Virus record (IMG/VR): IMGVR_UViG_3300035703_000046
Span: 27,315 to 91,314 of that record
Source of the DNA: a virus
Direction: 5' to 3' (one strand)
Length of the DNA stretch: 64,000 nt
The position numbers and the translations under genes were made by a program. This document shows, in pieces, positions 8,869-17,975 of this stretch. The stretch's first letter is position 1; the number at the start of each line of letters is the position of its first letter. The notes under the pieces are model-generated. The model was not told where the DNA came from, made no database searches, and saw only the letters and a list, made by a program, of their open reading frames with translations.

Positions 8869-8946
8869 ATTGTGAACCTTATTAAGGATAATATAACAAA
8901 AGGGATGCGAAATTAATCACATCCCTCTTATTATTTTCACAATATG
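8866..8946 (-). promoter_or_regulatory. Nested inverted repeats over the ruvC start, with a terminator-like hairpin
   Basis: Between the ssDNA-binding gene and ruvC three inverted repeats nest. The outer arms CATATTGTGAA (8866-8876) and TTCACAATATG (8936-8946) are a perfect 11-bp match, and one arm contains the ruvC ATG. Inside, AGGGATG / CATCCCT (8901-8907 and 8920-8926) forms a 7-bp stem followed by TTTTG on the minus strand, a weak terminator. CCTTATTAAGG (8877-8887) pairs on itself and covers the AAGG ribosome site. The likely roles are partial termination after the ssDNA-binding gene and control of ruvC translation. Confidence 0.6.
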
Positions 8947-8955
8947 ATTGTTTAA

Positions 8956-9666
8956 TCAGTCTACTGATGGAAAATCATCATCGCCATCAGCAGATGATTT
9001 TTTAACTGTAGCACCTTCAACTGAAATCTTTTTCATGATACGATCCATCTGCTCTTCCACTTGAGCAGGCGTCGGAATTACAAGATGACGTGTAAGTGTT
9101 TTATCATCCCAGTCAGCCTTAAGAGCCATTTCTTTTTCTGTAAGTGGCTCAGGTGGACCTGATGGAGTTACTGTATAGTAATTGTTTGGGTCCGCATCGG
9201 GATTCTTAACAATATCTACATCGTAACGAAATGGATTTCCCCATTTTTTGTTATCGTTAAGAGTCTTGAGATCTTTGGCAATTGCAGGGGAAGCATCAAG
9301 AAGTTTGATTTTACCAACATCTTTATGATCTGATTTGCCTTCGACATCTTTGACAAGAACTGCCATAAGGAATTTCTGCTTGGGTTTATTGCCCGCTTTG
9401 CAAAGCTGACACGATCCATGAAGCTTAGAGCATTTAACCGTATAGCCCCACTTACTAACTTTTTTAGCATCTACGCCATCACCTTCTGGCTTCCAATTAT
9501 GGAAACTGTAAGGAGCTGGAGACGTGAGAACTCGTACAGTATTTACACCTGCTTCTAGTTTGAAATAATCGCTTTCTTTATTATCGTAATTTTTCTTACC
9601 ATCTTTGGATGGAAATTTAAGATCGTCCCATGCTACAAAACCGTATGATTGATTTTCTTCTGACAT
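8956..9666 (-). CDS. gp32-like single-stranded DNA-binding protein
   Basis: 236 residues. FKLEAGVNTVRVLTSPAPYS followed by a Cys/His cluster (KCSKLHGSCQLCKAGNK) and an OB-like beta region (KIKLLDASPAIAKDLKTL, NPFRYDVDIVKNPDAD) is the layout of phage gp32-type proteins with a structural zinc. The C-terminus is acidic (SADGDDDFPSVD), as in most SSBs, where it recruits partner proteins. The start is supported by AAGGAG seven bases before the ATG. Codon use is less AT-biased than average, fitting high expression. Its neighbours are RuvC and RecA. Confidence 0.8.
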   Translation of the reverse strand: MSEENQSYGFVAWDDLKFPSKDGKKNYDNKESDYFKLEAGVNTVRVLTSPAPYSFHNWKPEGDGVDAKKVSKWGYTVKCSKLHGSCQLCKAGNKPKQKFLMAVLVKDVEGKSDHKDVGKIKLLDASPAIAKDLKTLNDNKKWGNPFRYDVDIVKNPDADPNNYYTVTPSGPPEPLTEKEMALKADWDDKTLTRHLVIPTPAQVEEQMDRIMKKISVEGATVKKSSADGDDDFPSVD

Positions 9667-9687
9667 AATTATCTCCTTTTTATTTGT

Positions 9688-10029
9688 TCACTTAGGTCTA
9701 TATGATAGATTTTGGACTTTAACTACTCGATGCCAAGGTATAAATAAACTGATCATTTCGATCTTTTTTGATTGGGCATGTTGAATTGCTTCTGTCCATG
9801 TTTTTATTTGACCGATTATTTTCTTATCTACTTCAAATCCTTTAAACTCAAGACCAAAATTTCCTTTATCTACCGTATGAGTAAAAAAAGTTCGTTCTTT
9901 GATTTTTGTAAAAGGATCTTCTACCGTTATTAGATGCAAATGCTTGCTAGAATTCGCATCTAATAATTTCTTATCTACTTCACTCAAAGCAGATGCTTTG
10001 ATAAAAGCCGGATCTTGATCACTATTCAT
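9688..10029 (-). CDS. Hypothetical protein between ssDNA-binding and recA genes
   Basis: 113 residues, unrecognised. It has mixed alpha/beta content with a strand-rich centre (KHLHLITVEDPF, RTFFTHTVDKGNFGLEFKG) and an ending SLFIPWHRVVKVQNLSYRPK that reads like an SH3- or Sm-like beta segment. It lies 21 bases before the ssDNA-binding gene and 26 bases after recA in the direction of transcription, so it is probably co-expressed with them and may assist recombination or replication. Confidence 0.65.
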   Translation of the reverse strand: MNSDQDPAFIKASALSEVDKKLLDANSSKHLHLITVEDPFTKIKERTFFTHTVDKGNFGLEFKGFEVDKKIIGQIKTWTEAIQHAQSKKIEMISLFIPWHRVVKVQNLSYRPK

Positions 10030-10055
10030 TAATGTAAATCCTTTATTTTAAATAA

Positions 10056-11030
10056 TCAATCGTCTTCTTCTTCAAGAAGATCTCCTTCATCATTTTTCTT
10101 TCCTTTGCCAAATAAGCAAATTCCAGATGCTGATACTTCCAATTCTAATTCTGATACACAATCATCGCCATCGAAAAGATGGTTTTTCTTAACTTTGGCT
10201 CTGCTAACGATTCCATGCTTAACTTTAATGCCAGCCCTAGTCTTTGTCAAGTCAGACTTTCGTGAAAGATTTAAAATTATACTTGAAAGATATTCTAGCT
10301 GAGCACCACCTTTTTCTTTGGTACCTACCGAGCCAATATTAGCATAAACTTGATTGACTACAAGACAGGCAACTGAATGCTCTCCAGTTTCCTTGCTAAA
10401 ATATCTAAACATTGTTTTATTTAGTTTTTTAACAGCCTTTGCAATATCACGAGCATCAACGCCTGGTTGATTTGAGGCTTCTTCTGTTTCCTCGGAGTCC
10501 TCTTTAGAATTCAAAGAAGCGCCTACACTATCCCAAACAATAAGAACTTTAACATTTGGATCTAGCTGTTTGGCTGCGTGAATTGTATTAGCAACGTGCA
10601 TAACTCCATCTTGAATGGAATTCGTCTGAATAACTAGAAGTTCATTTGAATTGCCGCCCATTTTTGAATCATAACGTTTTTGAGAGAATTTACCCTCTGC
10701 ATCCCAAAGAACAACTAAAACTCCTTGAGCTTGAGCGTCTGCCATAAAACACATGGCATGTGTGCTTTTACCAGAATCGGGCTTGCCAGCGATTTGTATA
10801 ATTTTTCCAAATGGAATACCTTTGATTCCAGTAAGTTTTTGCCAATGGTCGCCCTTTGTCCAAAGAACGAAATCAGTGTCTTTTTCTGGTCGAACAATAT
10901 TTGAGCCTGAAGAAATCTGTTTAGCCAGACCTGCATCTGACTTTCCATATATCCCCCGAGCTTTATCAACTAATGCACTAATATCAAATTTTAATTTTGA
11001 AGTAGGTGAGCTGCTTTGTTTTGTTACCAT
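10056..11030 (-). CDS. RecA/UvsX-like recombinase
   Basis: 324 residues. The Walker A GKPDSGKST is at 82-90, VVLWDAEGKFS matches the catalytic Glu region of RecA, VLIVWDSVGASLNS is the Walker B, and LVVNQVYANIG is the L2-preceding motif (RecA has INQxRxxIG). The C-terminus is acidic (DEGDLLEEEDD). It would load onto ssDNA with the gp32-like protein and drive strand exchange or recombination-primed replication. AAGGAG upstream supports the ATG. It is shorter than E. coli RecA (353) and lacks an obvious full C-terminal domain. Confidence 0.9.
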   Translation of the reverse strand: MVTKQSSSPTSKLKFDISALVDKARGIYGKSDAGLAKQISSGSNIVRPEKDTDFVLWTKGDHWQKLTGIKGIPFGKIIQIAGKPDSGKSTHAMCFMADAQAQGVLVVLWDAEGKFSQKRYDSKMGGNSNELLVIQTNSIQDGVMHVANTIHAAKQLDPNVKVLIVWDSVGASLNSKEDSEETEEASNQPGVDARDIAKAVKKLNKTMFRYFSKETGEHSVACLVVNQVYANIGSVGTKEKGGAQLEYLSSIILNLSRKSDLTKTRAGIKVKHGIVSRAKVKKNHLFDGDDCVSELELEVSASGICLFGKGKKNDEGDLLEEEDD

Positions 11031-11070
11031 GATTTTTTCTCCTTTTGATGCTTTTTAGCCTGCTGGCGCA

Positions 11071-11484
11071 TCATTGCGTTTTGTTTAGGTTTCTAAAAAA
11101 GATATGAGAATCTTTTAAAGTGTTAAAAATATACTGCCACTTTTTAAACTCTTTATGAGCAACTGCTGAGTTTGATTTGGCTTCTTTTACTTCTTGTTTA
11201 CTATTAATTAGTTCTTTAACCTGAGCTTCAGTAATTTTTTTACTTGGCTCTTTGTTTTCTGCCCTAATATTAGTAGCTACTTCGGCTTCTAAAAAGTCCA
11301 AATCATTTTCTCGTTGTTTTACTTCAAATTCAGCGGCAGATAAAATATCTGCTAACAAAATCTGAGCTTCTAAAGAGGCAGCCGCAACGACATCAGATTT
11401 TACAGTGTCAAATGTGCCAGACTGAACGGCTTGTACTTGATTTAATACAAATTCCACTAAATTTTCAATGCTTCTGTTTTCCAT
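11071..11484 (-). CDS. Hypothetical coiled-coil protein
   Basis: 137 residues, unrecognised. Almost entirely helical and charged, with heptad-like spacing in about residues 45-110 (AEFEVKQRENDLDFLEAEVA, then KQEVKEAKSNSAVAHKEF). It is located just upstream of recA in the leftward operon. No catalytic motif is seen. A small accessory or structural factor is possible. Confidence 0.6.
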   Translation of the reverse strand: MENRSIENLVEFVLNQVQAVQSGTFDTVKSDVVAAASLEAQILLADILSAAEFEVKQRENDLDFLEAEVATNIRAENKEPSKKITEAQVKELINSKQEVKEAKSNSAVAHKEFKKWQYIFNTLKDSHIFFRNLNKTQ

Positions 11485-11493
11485 AAACTTCCT

Positions 11494-11820
11494 TTATTTT
11501 TTTAATTCTGAAATAACTGTTTTCGCCTCATCAATAACTCGACGAGCGTCTTCCATTAAAAGATCGAATTGCTGCGTGCTTTGACGCAAATGCTGATGAA
11601 CCATTATGGATATTAAAAATAAAAATACCTCCATGCTGGCATAAGGCTTGTTTGATGGTTTTAAAAAAATAATTAAACCATCATCATTTGTTTCAAACAA
11701 GCCTTTGAACAAATCTTTTCCCTGAAAAGTAGGGGTATCATATGCTTTACATATTTCTTGGTAAAGTAAAAATTCGGAGTCTGTTAAATCTACTTTTTTA
11801 TTGTCTATAATTCTTAACAT
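11494..11820 (-). CDS. Hypothetical protein
   Basis: 108 residues, unrecognised. It begins MLRIIDNKKVDLTDSEFLLY, which reads like an N-terminal beta hairpin followed by helix. The middle (GLIIFLKPSNKPYASMEVFL) is hydrophobic and strand-like, and the end is a helix (DLLMEDARRVIDEAKTVISEL). Its start codon shares a base with the stop of the zinc-ribbon gene upstream, so translation is likely coupled. Confidence 0.6.
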   Translation of the reverse strand: MLRIIDNKKVDLTDSEFLLYQEICKAYDTPTFQGKDLFKGLFETNDDGLIIFLKPSNKPYASMEVFLFLISIMVHQHLRQSTQQFDLLMEDARRVIDEAKTVISELKK

Positions 11821-12503
11821 TATCTTTTAAATCCTCCGCCACCAGATAACATATTTTCTTGTCTCTGAAGGCGGTCCATTCTTTCACTTTCTAAAATGTT
11901 ATCAGCAACAGAACTACCAGATTTCATAACCAAAGATTTTAACTCGTTCATTTCCTGGCGACCTAAAGGTCGTCCTGGAACTATGAGTTCTTCATTGCCA
12001 AATTTGGCATTCATTTCTTTTGCAGCCACAAAATCATCTTCTGTTGGACTTGCCATATCATCACCCATTTCTACTTCATCGTCAAGTCCATACATGTTTT
12101 GTTCAAGATTATTATTGATTTGATCAACTAAAGCACTGTAATCTTTTGATAATTTAGCCTTGGTCTGTGGGCTAACACCAGCTCTTTGAAAGAATTCATT
12201 AGTTTTTTCAGGAGATGCAGCTTTGATTTTAGGTTCTTTATTTTTAACTTCACCTGTTGTAGCTCCATAAAATTTTTCAACAGGTGTAACTGTTCCAATT
12301 TTTGATAGCTTATAGTTATCTAAAAGCCATCCAGTTAGACCTACAGGATCGTTAGGCATGCGTAACATTGCCTCTTTTAATTCATTATACAGGTCTTTCA
12401 TTTCGTCATCATAAATTGCTCCGCCACATCCAGGACAAGAATTATTTGCAATAGCGTGTACATATTGAGGCGAAATTTCAGCATTACAATTCATACATTT
12501 CAT
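11820..12503 (-). CDS. Hypothetical protein with N-terminal zinc ribbon
   Basis: 227 residues from the ATG at 12503, which has GGAG eight bases upstream; a TTG twelve bases earlier is a poorer choice. MKCMNCNAEI and SCPGCGGAIY form a four-Cys zinc ribbon at the N-terminus. The rest is helical and charged, with an acidic patch (DDEVEMGDDMASPTEDD) and a Gly-rich end (MLSGGGGFKR). It follows the DNA polymerase gene directly and could be a replication accessory protein. No family is recognised. Confidence 0.65.
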   Translation of the reverse strand: MKCMNCNAEISPQYVHAIANNSCPGCGGAIYDDEMKDLYNELKEAMLRMPNDPVGLTGWLLDNYKLSKIGTVTPVEKFYGATTGEVKNKEPKIKAASPEKTNEFFQRAGVSPQTKAKLSKDYSALVDQINNNLEQNMYGLDDEVEMGDDMASPTEDDFVAAKEMNAKFGNEELIVPGRPLGRQEMNELKSLVMKSGSSVADNILESERMDRLQRQENMLSGGGGFKR

Positions 12504-12515
12504 ATTAATCTCCAA

Positions 12516-15500
12516 TTAATCTTCAATTGATTCAGGTGCCTGATACTCCGATAATTCATCTATATCTAAAGGATCATTTTTTTCTGCATCAGGATTTTCT
12601 ACAATTCCATTTTCCTCTAATTCCTCATTAGCTTCTTCTAAAAATTCCATTAGAGTATTTGATTTTTTCTTTTTAGAATTTGCAATCTTTAAAGTTACCT
12701 TTTGAGGCTTCAACTGATCTTTAGATGGCTTTTGAGGAAGACCAGCAATTTTTCTAACTTGTTTTAATATTAAGCTTGGCGTTCCTTCATACCAGTTTAA
12801 AGCACCGGCAAAATTAATAGCTACACCTGGCTCAATAACAAATTTAGATCCCATAGTTTTCTTGATGTCTTTTTTGAACTTCTCCAAATCATCCGAAAAC
12901 AATGTCATTCCAATAGAATTTCCATATGGGTCTCGAATAGACATTTTGCCCATTTCTCTACCAAAATTTTTAGAAGTTTCTTTTTTAATTTTAAAAGTAA
13001 AGAAATTTTCAATAATTCCTTGAAGATATCCATAAGTAGATGGAATTTCTACACCAAAGCTATCATCCTCTTTGTCTGGAAAATCTTTGATTAATTTTGC
13101 AAAATTAACAGCGGACTTGTCAAAAAAGCCTGGGTAAATATCAAAAGAACTTCCAGTCAATCCTTCGCCTAAGAAAAATATTTCAAAAGCATGTTTTTCT
13201 GGAATAGTAAAATCTCCTACCTCTGGGAATGGATAGTTAAATGGCTGAGAAATATCATCTGCCCTGGAAAGATATAAGGACAATTTTTTCCTGTAATCAG
13301 CGGCATAAAGATACATTTGTTTCCTGCTCATACCAAAGCAATCAAAACAGCCAGAGCCAATAAGGGCATAAACGCTATTGATCTTAACTTTTCTAGCACT
13401 AACTTTTCTCATAAAATCTTCAAAAGAAGTATATGGACGATGAGTAATAATTTCTGGAATTGCATCATCACTCATGAATTTCAGTGAGTCAAAACCGGTT
13501 AAAAGAGTATCATCATCAATAATGTTGTAAGTCATTTCTGACTTATTAATATCTGGAGGTAGTACTTTTACACCTGAAGCACGAAGTTCTTGTTTAATTT
13601 TAAGAATGTTATCAGGAGCATTCTTGGCGTTGGAATTAGCTTCGGCAATTAAGTTGGCTGCAAGAAACTCTAATGGATAGTGAGCTTTTAGATATGCTGT
13701 TTTGAATCCTAAGAAAGAATAAAATACAGCGTGGGACAAATTAAAACCATATCCGGAAAATTTAGAAATTACATCATCCCACACTGTAGTAGCAATACCT
13801 GCAGGTATATTGTTAGCCTCAGATCTTTCAATAAAATTTTTTCTTAGTTTAGCTGCTTTTTCTGGATTCTTGCCTTTTTCCTTTGTTAGCTTTCTAAGAG
13901 CATCTGCTTCATTAAGCGTCCATCCTGCAACGTCTTGAGCAAGGAACATAAGAGATTCCTCAAACAAACCAAATCCATAAGTGAATCCAAAGGCTCTTTC
14001 TAATGAACTATGTAGTAGTTCCATTGGCTTTTCACCATTTCTAACTTTGGCAAAGTCATCTCGAATGTCTGCTGTAGCAGGTCGAGCCAAAGCATTGATA
14101 AGAGCCAAATCAAGAATAGATTTGGGCTTGATCTTTCTGCAAAGATCCATTGTTCCACCAGAAGTTCCTAGCTGGAAGACAGCAAATGTATTTCCAGATG
14201 AAATCAAATCATAAGTTTTTTCATCATACATTTCAAAGTCGAAAGGCTCTTTGGGAAGAGGTTTTCCTTGTTTTTTAATCAATTCAAGACAATCATCGAT
14301 AATATCCAAAGTCTCAAGACCAAGAATATCCATCTTGACTAAACCATTGGCTTCGGCTCGCTCTTTTTCATATTCAAGAACGATAAAGCCTTCTTTATCT
14401 ACACGAAGAGGAACGACTTCTTCAAGTTTACGTTTGCCAATAACCAATCCAGCAGCGTGTTTAGAAAATGCTGCAAAAGTATTCCCTAGCTTCTTGGAGT
14501 GCTTGTATAGCTGAGGATGAACCTTTGTATATTCGGCGTATAGCGGCGCATTATCCATAAGCTCGGAAACTTTATGTACTTCATCTGGAATTGCGGCTGC
14601 AATTTCATTTCCTACTTTAACAGCGGATTTGAAATCTCCTCCAAACTTATAAACCCTAGAAATAGCTCTAGCATATGGTTTTGGAGTTAATTCCATATAG
14701 TTGGCGATCTGGGCAACGTATTCATTTCCATATTTTTTATAAATATATTCTAGTACTTTTTCACGATTGCGTTTAGAAAAATCCAAATCGATATCAGGCA
14801 TAGCTGCCTTTTCTCGATTTTGAAATCGTTCAAAGATAAGATTATATTTTAGAGGGTCAGCTTCGTGAATTCTAGCTAAATAAGCAATTAAGCTTCCGCC
14901 TGCACTTCCACGACCATAACCAGTAGAAATATTATTCTTACGACAAAAATCCAAAATATCAGCTACAATAAGCATATAGCTATTGAATTTCTTGCCTGCA
15001 ATAACTTCAAACTCATCTTCAATTCTGGCTTTATAAGCATCTAGATTGGGCATTTTAGCCCGAGATTCTAGATTTGAATACACGAGATATCGAAGATATG
15101 CTTCATCTTCTGGGCATTCTTTTTCAAGATGCTCATGTTTCCAGACAAGAAATTTCTTATAATCAGGCTGATTCTTAACTGGAAAATCAGGAAGCTCTCG
15201 TTTTGATGGATTAGTAAAGGCAGGATCAATCCAGTTAGGAAATTCACATTTTTCAGCAAAATACAAAGTATTATCAGCCCATTCTTCTGCCTTATCTTTA
15301 TAAAGACGAGAGAAAAATGAAACCACTTCATCTCGGGATTTCATATAAAACTCCGAATGAATTGAATCTTCGCTGGTATTGTAATACCTTAATCTATTAT
15401 TTGATTCTACTGGCTGACCAGAACCAATTGCCAGAGCAACATCATGAGTCTCTGCATCTTCTTTGTATAGATAGTGGGCATCTGTAGAAATAATGACTTT

Positions 15501-16127
15501 AACATCAAATTCTTTGCCAATTTTGATTAAGATATTATTGACCAAGGTTTGATCAATATAGTCGTTCATGGAACTGACTTGGCGTTTTAGTGCATGAGGC
15601 TGAATTTCAAACGCAAGATCATCTCCAAAAATTTCTTTTAGTTTTCTTGCCTGTTGTTTAGCGGTTTCAATTTGACGAGTATTAATAAGCTGACCCAAAA
15701 TTCCACCACTACAAGCGGTGGTGCAAATAAGATCGCCAGAATATTTTTCTAGCAAAGACCAATCAATTCTTGGATGAGTTTTTTTAAAAGCAATTACGCT
15801 ATGATTGTTAGCTTCTCGGTGTAATTTTAATAGATTTTTATATCCATTATAGTTCTTGGCACAAAGGATAACATGTCGCCAACGATCATTTTTTGTAGAA
15901 GCGGATAGGTCATCTACAAAATTAAATTCACAACCCATAATTAGCTTGACTCCAGTTTCTTTGCTTGCAGCCAAAGAATCATGAGCAGAGGCTAAAGTAG
16001 CATGATCAGTAACAGCAATTGCTGACTGTCCTAGCTCTTTAGCTCTATAAAAAAGATCCCTAGGTTTAATTAGGGAATCTAGAAGCGAAAATGTTGTATG
16101 GTTGTGAAATGAAACGTAATCTTTCAT
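12516..16127 (-). CDS. dnaE: DNA polymerase III alpha-like (C-family) replicative polymerase with PHP domain
   Basis: 1203 residues, the full length of a DnaE polymerase (E. coli 1160). The N-terminal PHP domain begins FHNHTTFSLLDS, followed by AIAVTDHATLASA, GCEFNF and STDAHYLY, all metal-ligand segments; a phosphoesterase or proofreading activity is possible. The palm has GYGRGSAGGSLIAYL and PDIDLDFSKRNREKVLEY, the latter with catalytic Asps near residue 445. AVFQLGTSGG, FNLSHAVFYS and KAHYPLEFLAANL are typical of the fingers and following helices. An OB-like region and a helical C-terminus follow. It would copy the phage genome with the split primase and gp32-like protein. No separate clamp or clamp loader is recognisable here. 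Confidence 0.95.
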   Translation of the reverse strand: MKDYVSFHNHTTFSLLDSLIKPRDLFYRAKELGQSAIAVTDHATLASAHDSLAASKETGVKLIMGCEFNFVDDLSASTKNDRWRHVILCAKNYNGYKNLLKLHREANNHSVIAFKKTHPRIDWSLLEKYSGDLICTTACSGGILGQLINTRQIETAKQQARKLKEIFGDDLAFEIQPHALKRQVSSMNDYIDQTLVNNILIKIGKEFDVKVIISTDAHYLYKEDAETHDVALAIGSGQPVESNNRLRYYNTSEDSIHSEFYMKSRDEVVSFFSRLYKDKAEEWADNTLYFAEKCEFPNWIDPAFTNPSKRELPDFPVKNQPDYKKFLVWKHEHLEKECPEDEAYLRYLVYSNLESRAKMPNLDAYKARIEDEFEVIAGKKFNSYMLIVADILDFCRKNNISTGYGRGSAGGSLIAYLARIHEADPLKYNLIFERFQNREKAAMPDIDLDFSKRNREKVLEYIYKKYGNEYVAQIANYMELTPKPYARAISRVYKFGGDFKSAVKVGNEIAAAIPDEVHKVSELMDNAPLYAEYTKVHPQLYKHSKKLGNTFAAFSKHAAGLVIGKRKLEEVVPLRVDKEGFIVLEYEKERAEANGLVKMDILGLETLDIIDDCLELIKKQGKPLPKEPFDFEMYDEKTYDLISSGNTFAVFQLGTSGGTMDLCRKIKPKSILDLALINALARPATADIRDDFAKVRNGEKPMELLHSSLERAFGFTYGFGLFEESLMFLAQDVAGWTLNEADALRKLTKEKGKNPEKAAKLRKNFIERSEANNIPAGIATTVWDDVISKFSGYGFNLSHAVFYSFLGFKTAYLKAHYPLEFLAANLIAEANSNAKNAPDNILKIKQELRASGVKVLPPDINKSEMTYNIIDDDTLLTGFDSLKFMSDDAIPEIITHRPYTSFEDFMRKVSARKVKINSVYALIGSGCFDCFGMSRKQMYLYAADYRKKLSLYLSRADDISQPFNYPFPEVGDFTIPEKHAFEIFFLGEGLTGSSFDIYPGFFDKSAVNFAKLIKDFPDKEDDSFGVEIPSTYGYLQGIIENFFTFKIKKETSKNFGREMGKMSIRDPYGNSIGMTLFSDDLEKFKKDIKKTMGSKFVIEPGVAINFAGALNWYEGTPSLILKQVRKIAGLPQKPSKDQLKPQKVTLKIANSKKKKSNTLMEFLEEANEELEENGIVENPDAEKNDPLDIDELSEYQAPESIED

Positions 16128-16405
16128 TTTAAGATAGCTTCCTCCAATAACTGAGAAAATTCTGGAATCAGATCGCTGCCATTTGCAGAGATTTTTAAGT
16201 TTATTTTATTTGTTCCAAAAGAAGCAGTGGCTACTAGCCCGCCTTTTTGAGCGTAAAAAATACCTGCATTAAAAAAATTATCAGGTATGACGTACCCAGC
16301 TTGTTTGAATACGTCAACCTGATATTTTCTTAATGGCTTGCTAACTTCTAATATTGTAGTTGAACTTCCGCAACAGGACTTTACTACATATTGTCTAACA
16401 GCCAT
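16124..16405 (-). CDS. Small hypothetical protein upstream of DNA polymerase
   Basis: 93 residues, unrecognised. It starts MAVRQYVVKSCCGSSTTILE with adjacent cysteines, and a beta-rich C-terminal part (GLVATASFGTNKINLKISAN) ends in a helix. Its stop overlaps the polymerase start by 4 bases (ATGA), so the two are translationally coupled and may work together. Confidence 0.65.
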   Translation of the reverse strand: MAVRQYVVKSCCGSSTTILEVSKPLRKYQVDVFKQAGYVIPDNFFNAGIFYAQKGGLVATASFGTNKINLKISANGSDLIPEFSQLLEEAILK

Positions 16406-16418
16406 CTATTTCCTTTAA

Positions 16419-16700
16419 TCACTTACCGCGTTGTTCTAGATTCCAAACTAGGAATTTAATCATAATCTGATGTTCTTTGATTGGAATTGTGTATGTTTCT
16501 TTAAGTTCTTTAACTAGCTGCTTTGCGGCTGCTAGCTTTTCGTCCTTGTCCATGTCTTGTTCAAACTGACTAATCCCTTTCTCTACTTCGATAATTCGTT
16601 CTTTAACTTCATCATCGGACATAGATCCGACTGAATCTTTAATAGATTCGGGCAGTTTGTTTAACCATTTTGTTGGAAAATCATTTTTTTCTTCTGACAT
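16419..16700 (-). CDS. Small acidic hypothetical protein
   Basis: 93 residues, unrecognised, helical and charged: residues 20-70 are rich in Glu, Asp and Lys with heptad-like spacing, and the C-terminus is IKFLVWNLEQRGK. GGAGA before the ATG supports the start. It sits between the trigger factor and polymerase genes in one leftward operon. No motif is seen. Confidence 0.6.
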   Translation of the reverse strand: MSEEKNDFPTKWLNKLPESIKDSVGSMSDDEVKERIIEVEKGISQFEQDMDKDEKLAAAKQLVKELKETYTIPIKEHQIMIKFLVWNLEQRGK

Positions 16701-16714
16701 AATCTCTCCTTAAA

Positions 16715-17956
16715 TCATTCAATAATAGTAGAATTTTTAATTACCCACTCAACTGTAGCCGAATCTCTCATGTTGGCAACAATGCCAAAAATTGATCCGT
16801 CTTCAGTAGCTTTTTTAATAAAATCATCTGGATTTCCTCCTGTACCAGAAACTTTCATGCGAAGAGAATTTAAAAGCTCTCTTTCAGAGAAAGATGCATC
16901 TGGCTCTGCTTCTCGGATCGAATCTAGAATCAAGCTTAGTTTAACAGCTCTCTCGGCTTCTGTAAAGAGGCGAGATTTCGTTTCAGGTGGCATTGTTTTT
17001 AAATCCATGCCTCTATTTCTAGCGACATTTTGAGCTTCCATTTCCACTAACCAACTAGGAACATTGATCTCATTATGCTCAAGTAATCTTACTAAAACTT
17101 GATTGGTAAGATCATTTCTTTCTTTTTGCTGAGACTGGCTCATTACGACTGAGCTTGCATAAGACTCTAGCTTTTCATAGGTAGGAAAGCCAACTTTCTG
17201 AGCAAATGCATCATCTAGTGCGGCTAGGTCGGTTCTCATGCCCATGTGCAAAGTAACGGTAAAATCAACCACTTTATTTTTAAGCGATTCTAGAGGAGTG
17301 TCTTCATCCATTGAAACTTTAAAGTTTTTTGTTTCATCTGGAACCATGCCTAAAAGATTTTCATCTAGTTTTGAGAACTGACCAACGTTATAAACCAAGC
17401 CTTCTTGAGTAAGCTCTGAAACTACCTGTCCCTCAGATTCTACCTTAATGTCTAAGGTGATTTTATCGCCTTGCTGGACAAAATCACCTTCACCGTAAGG
17501 TCGTGACTCTCCATGCTTTACTCGGAGATTTTGGATCATTTTAGCTACTAGCTCTGTGACGGGCTCTGAGGCGGGTTTTGGAATGCTAAACCCTTTATAT
17601 TCTTTTAATTCAACGTCAGGCTTTTTCCAGACCATCATTTCACAATAGAATTGATCTTTATCAAAAGATTGCGATGTAACCTGGGGATAAAACATAGTTT
17701 TAATTTTGTGCTCAAATAGCAAATCATTATAAGCCTCAGAAACTAAATCTTTGGCAGCTAAAGAATCAATTGTTGATTTCATTTGCAACTCAATGGCTTG
17801 AGTTGGGGCTGCTCCGGGTCGAAATCCTTTAACAGGAACTTTTTCTTTTTTAATTCTGTCAACGACTCTTAATCGAGCTGCTTTAACCTTTTCGGGCTCA
17901 GCAACATAATGAACATTTAATTTACATAAATCAACTTCTTGCACTTGAATAGTCAT
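16715..17956 (-). CDS. tig: Trigger factor-like ribosome-associated chaperone
   Basis: 413 residues (E. coli 432). The ribosome-binding N-domain ends in PVKGFRPGAAP (44-51 for GFRPGAAP), the family signature GFRxGxxP that docks on protein uL23. A PPIase-like middle domain follows (about 150-245; GDFVQQGDKITLDIKVESEG), and a helical C-terminal chaperone domain (FAQKVGFPTYEKLESYA, then NVARNRGMDL). All three domains are present. A phage copy would compete with the host factor for the nascent-chain exit site and favour folding of phage proteins. It lies between the nuclease and polymerase genes. Confidence 0.9.
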   Translation of the reverse strand: MTIQVQEVDLCKLNVHYVAEPEKVKAARLRVVDRIKKEKVPVKGFRPGAAPTQAIELQMKSTIDSLAAKDLVSEAYNDLLFEHKIKTMFYPQVTSQSFDKDQFYCEMMVWKKPDVELKEYKGFSIPKPASEPVTELVAKMIQNLRVKHGESRPYGEGDFVQQGDKITLDIKVESEGQVVSELTQEGLVYNVGQFSKLDENLLGMVPDETKNFKVSMDEDTPLESLKNKVVDFTVTLHMGMRTDLAALDDAFAQKVGFPTYEKLESYASSVVMSQSQQKERNDLTNQVLVRLLEHNEINVPSWLVEMEAQNVARNRGMDLKTMPPETKSRLFTEAERAVKLSLILDSIREAEPDASFSERELLNSLRMKVSGTGGNPDDFIKKATEDGSIFGIVANMRDSATVEWVIKNSTIIE

Positions 17957-17975
17957 ACTAACTTACCTTTCAATA

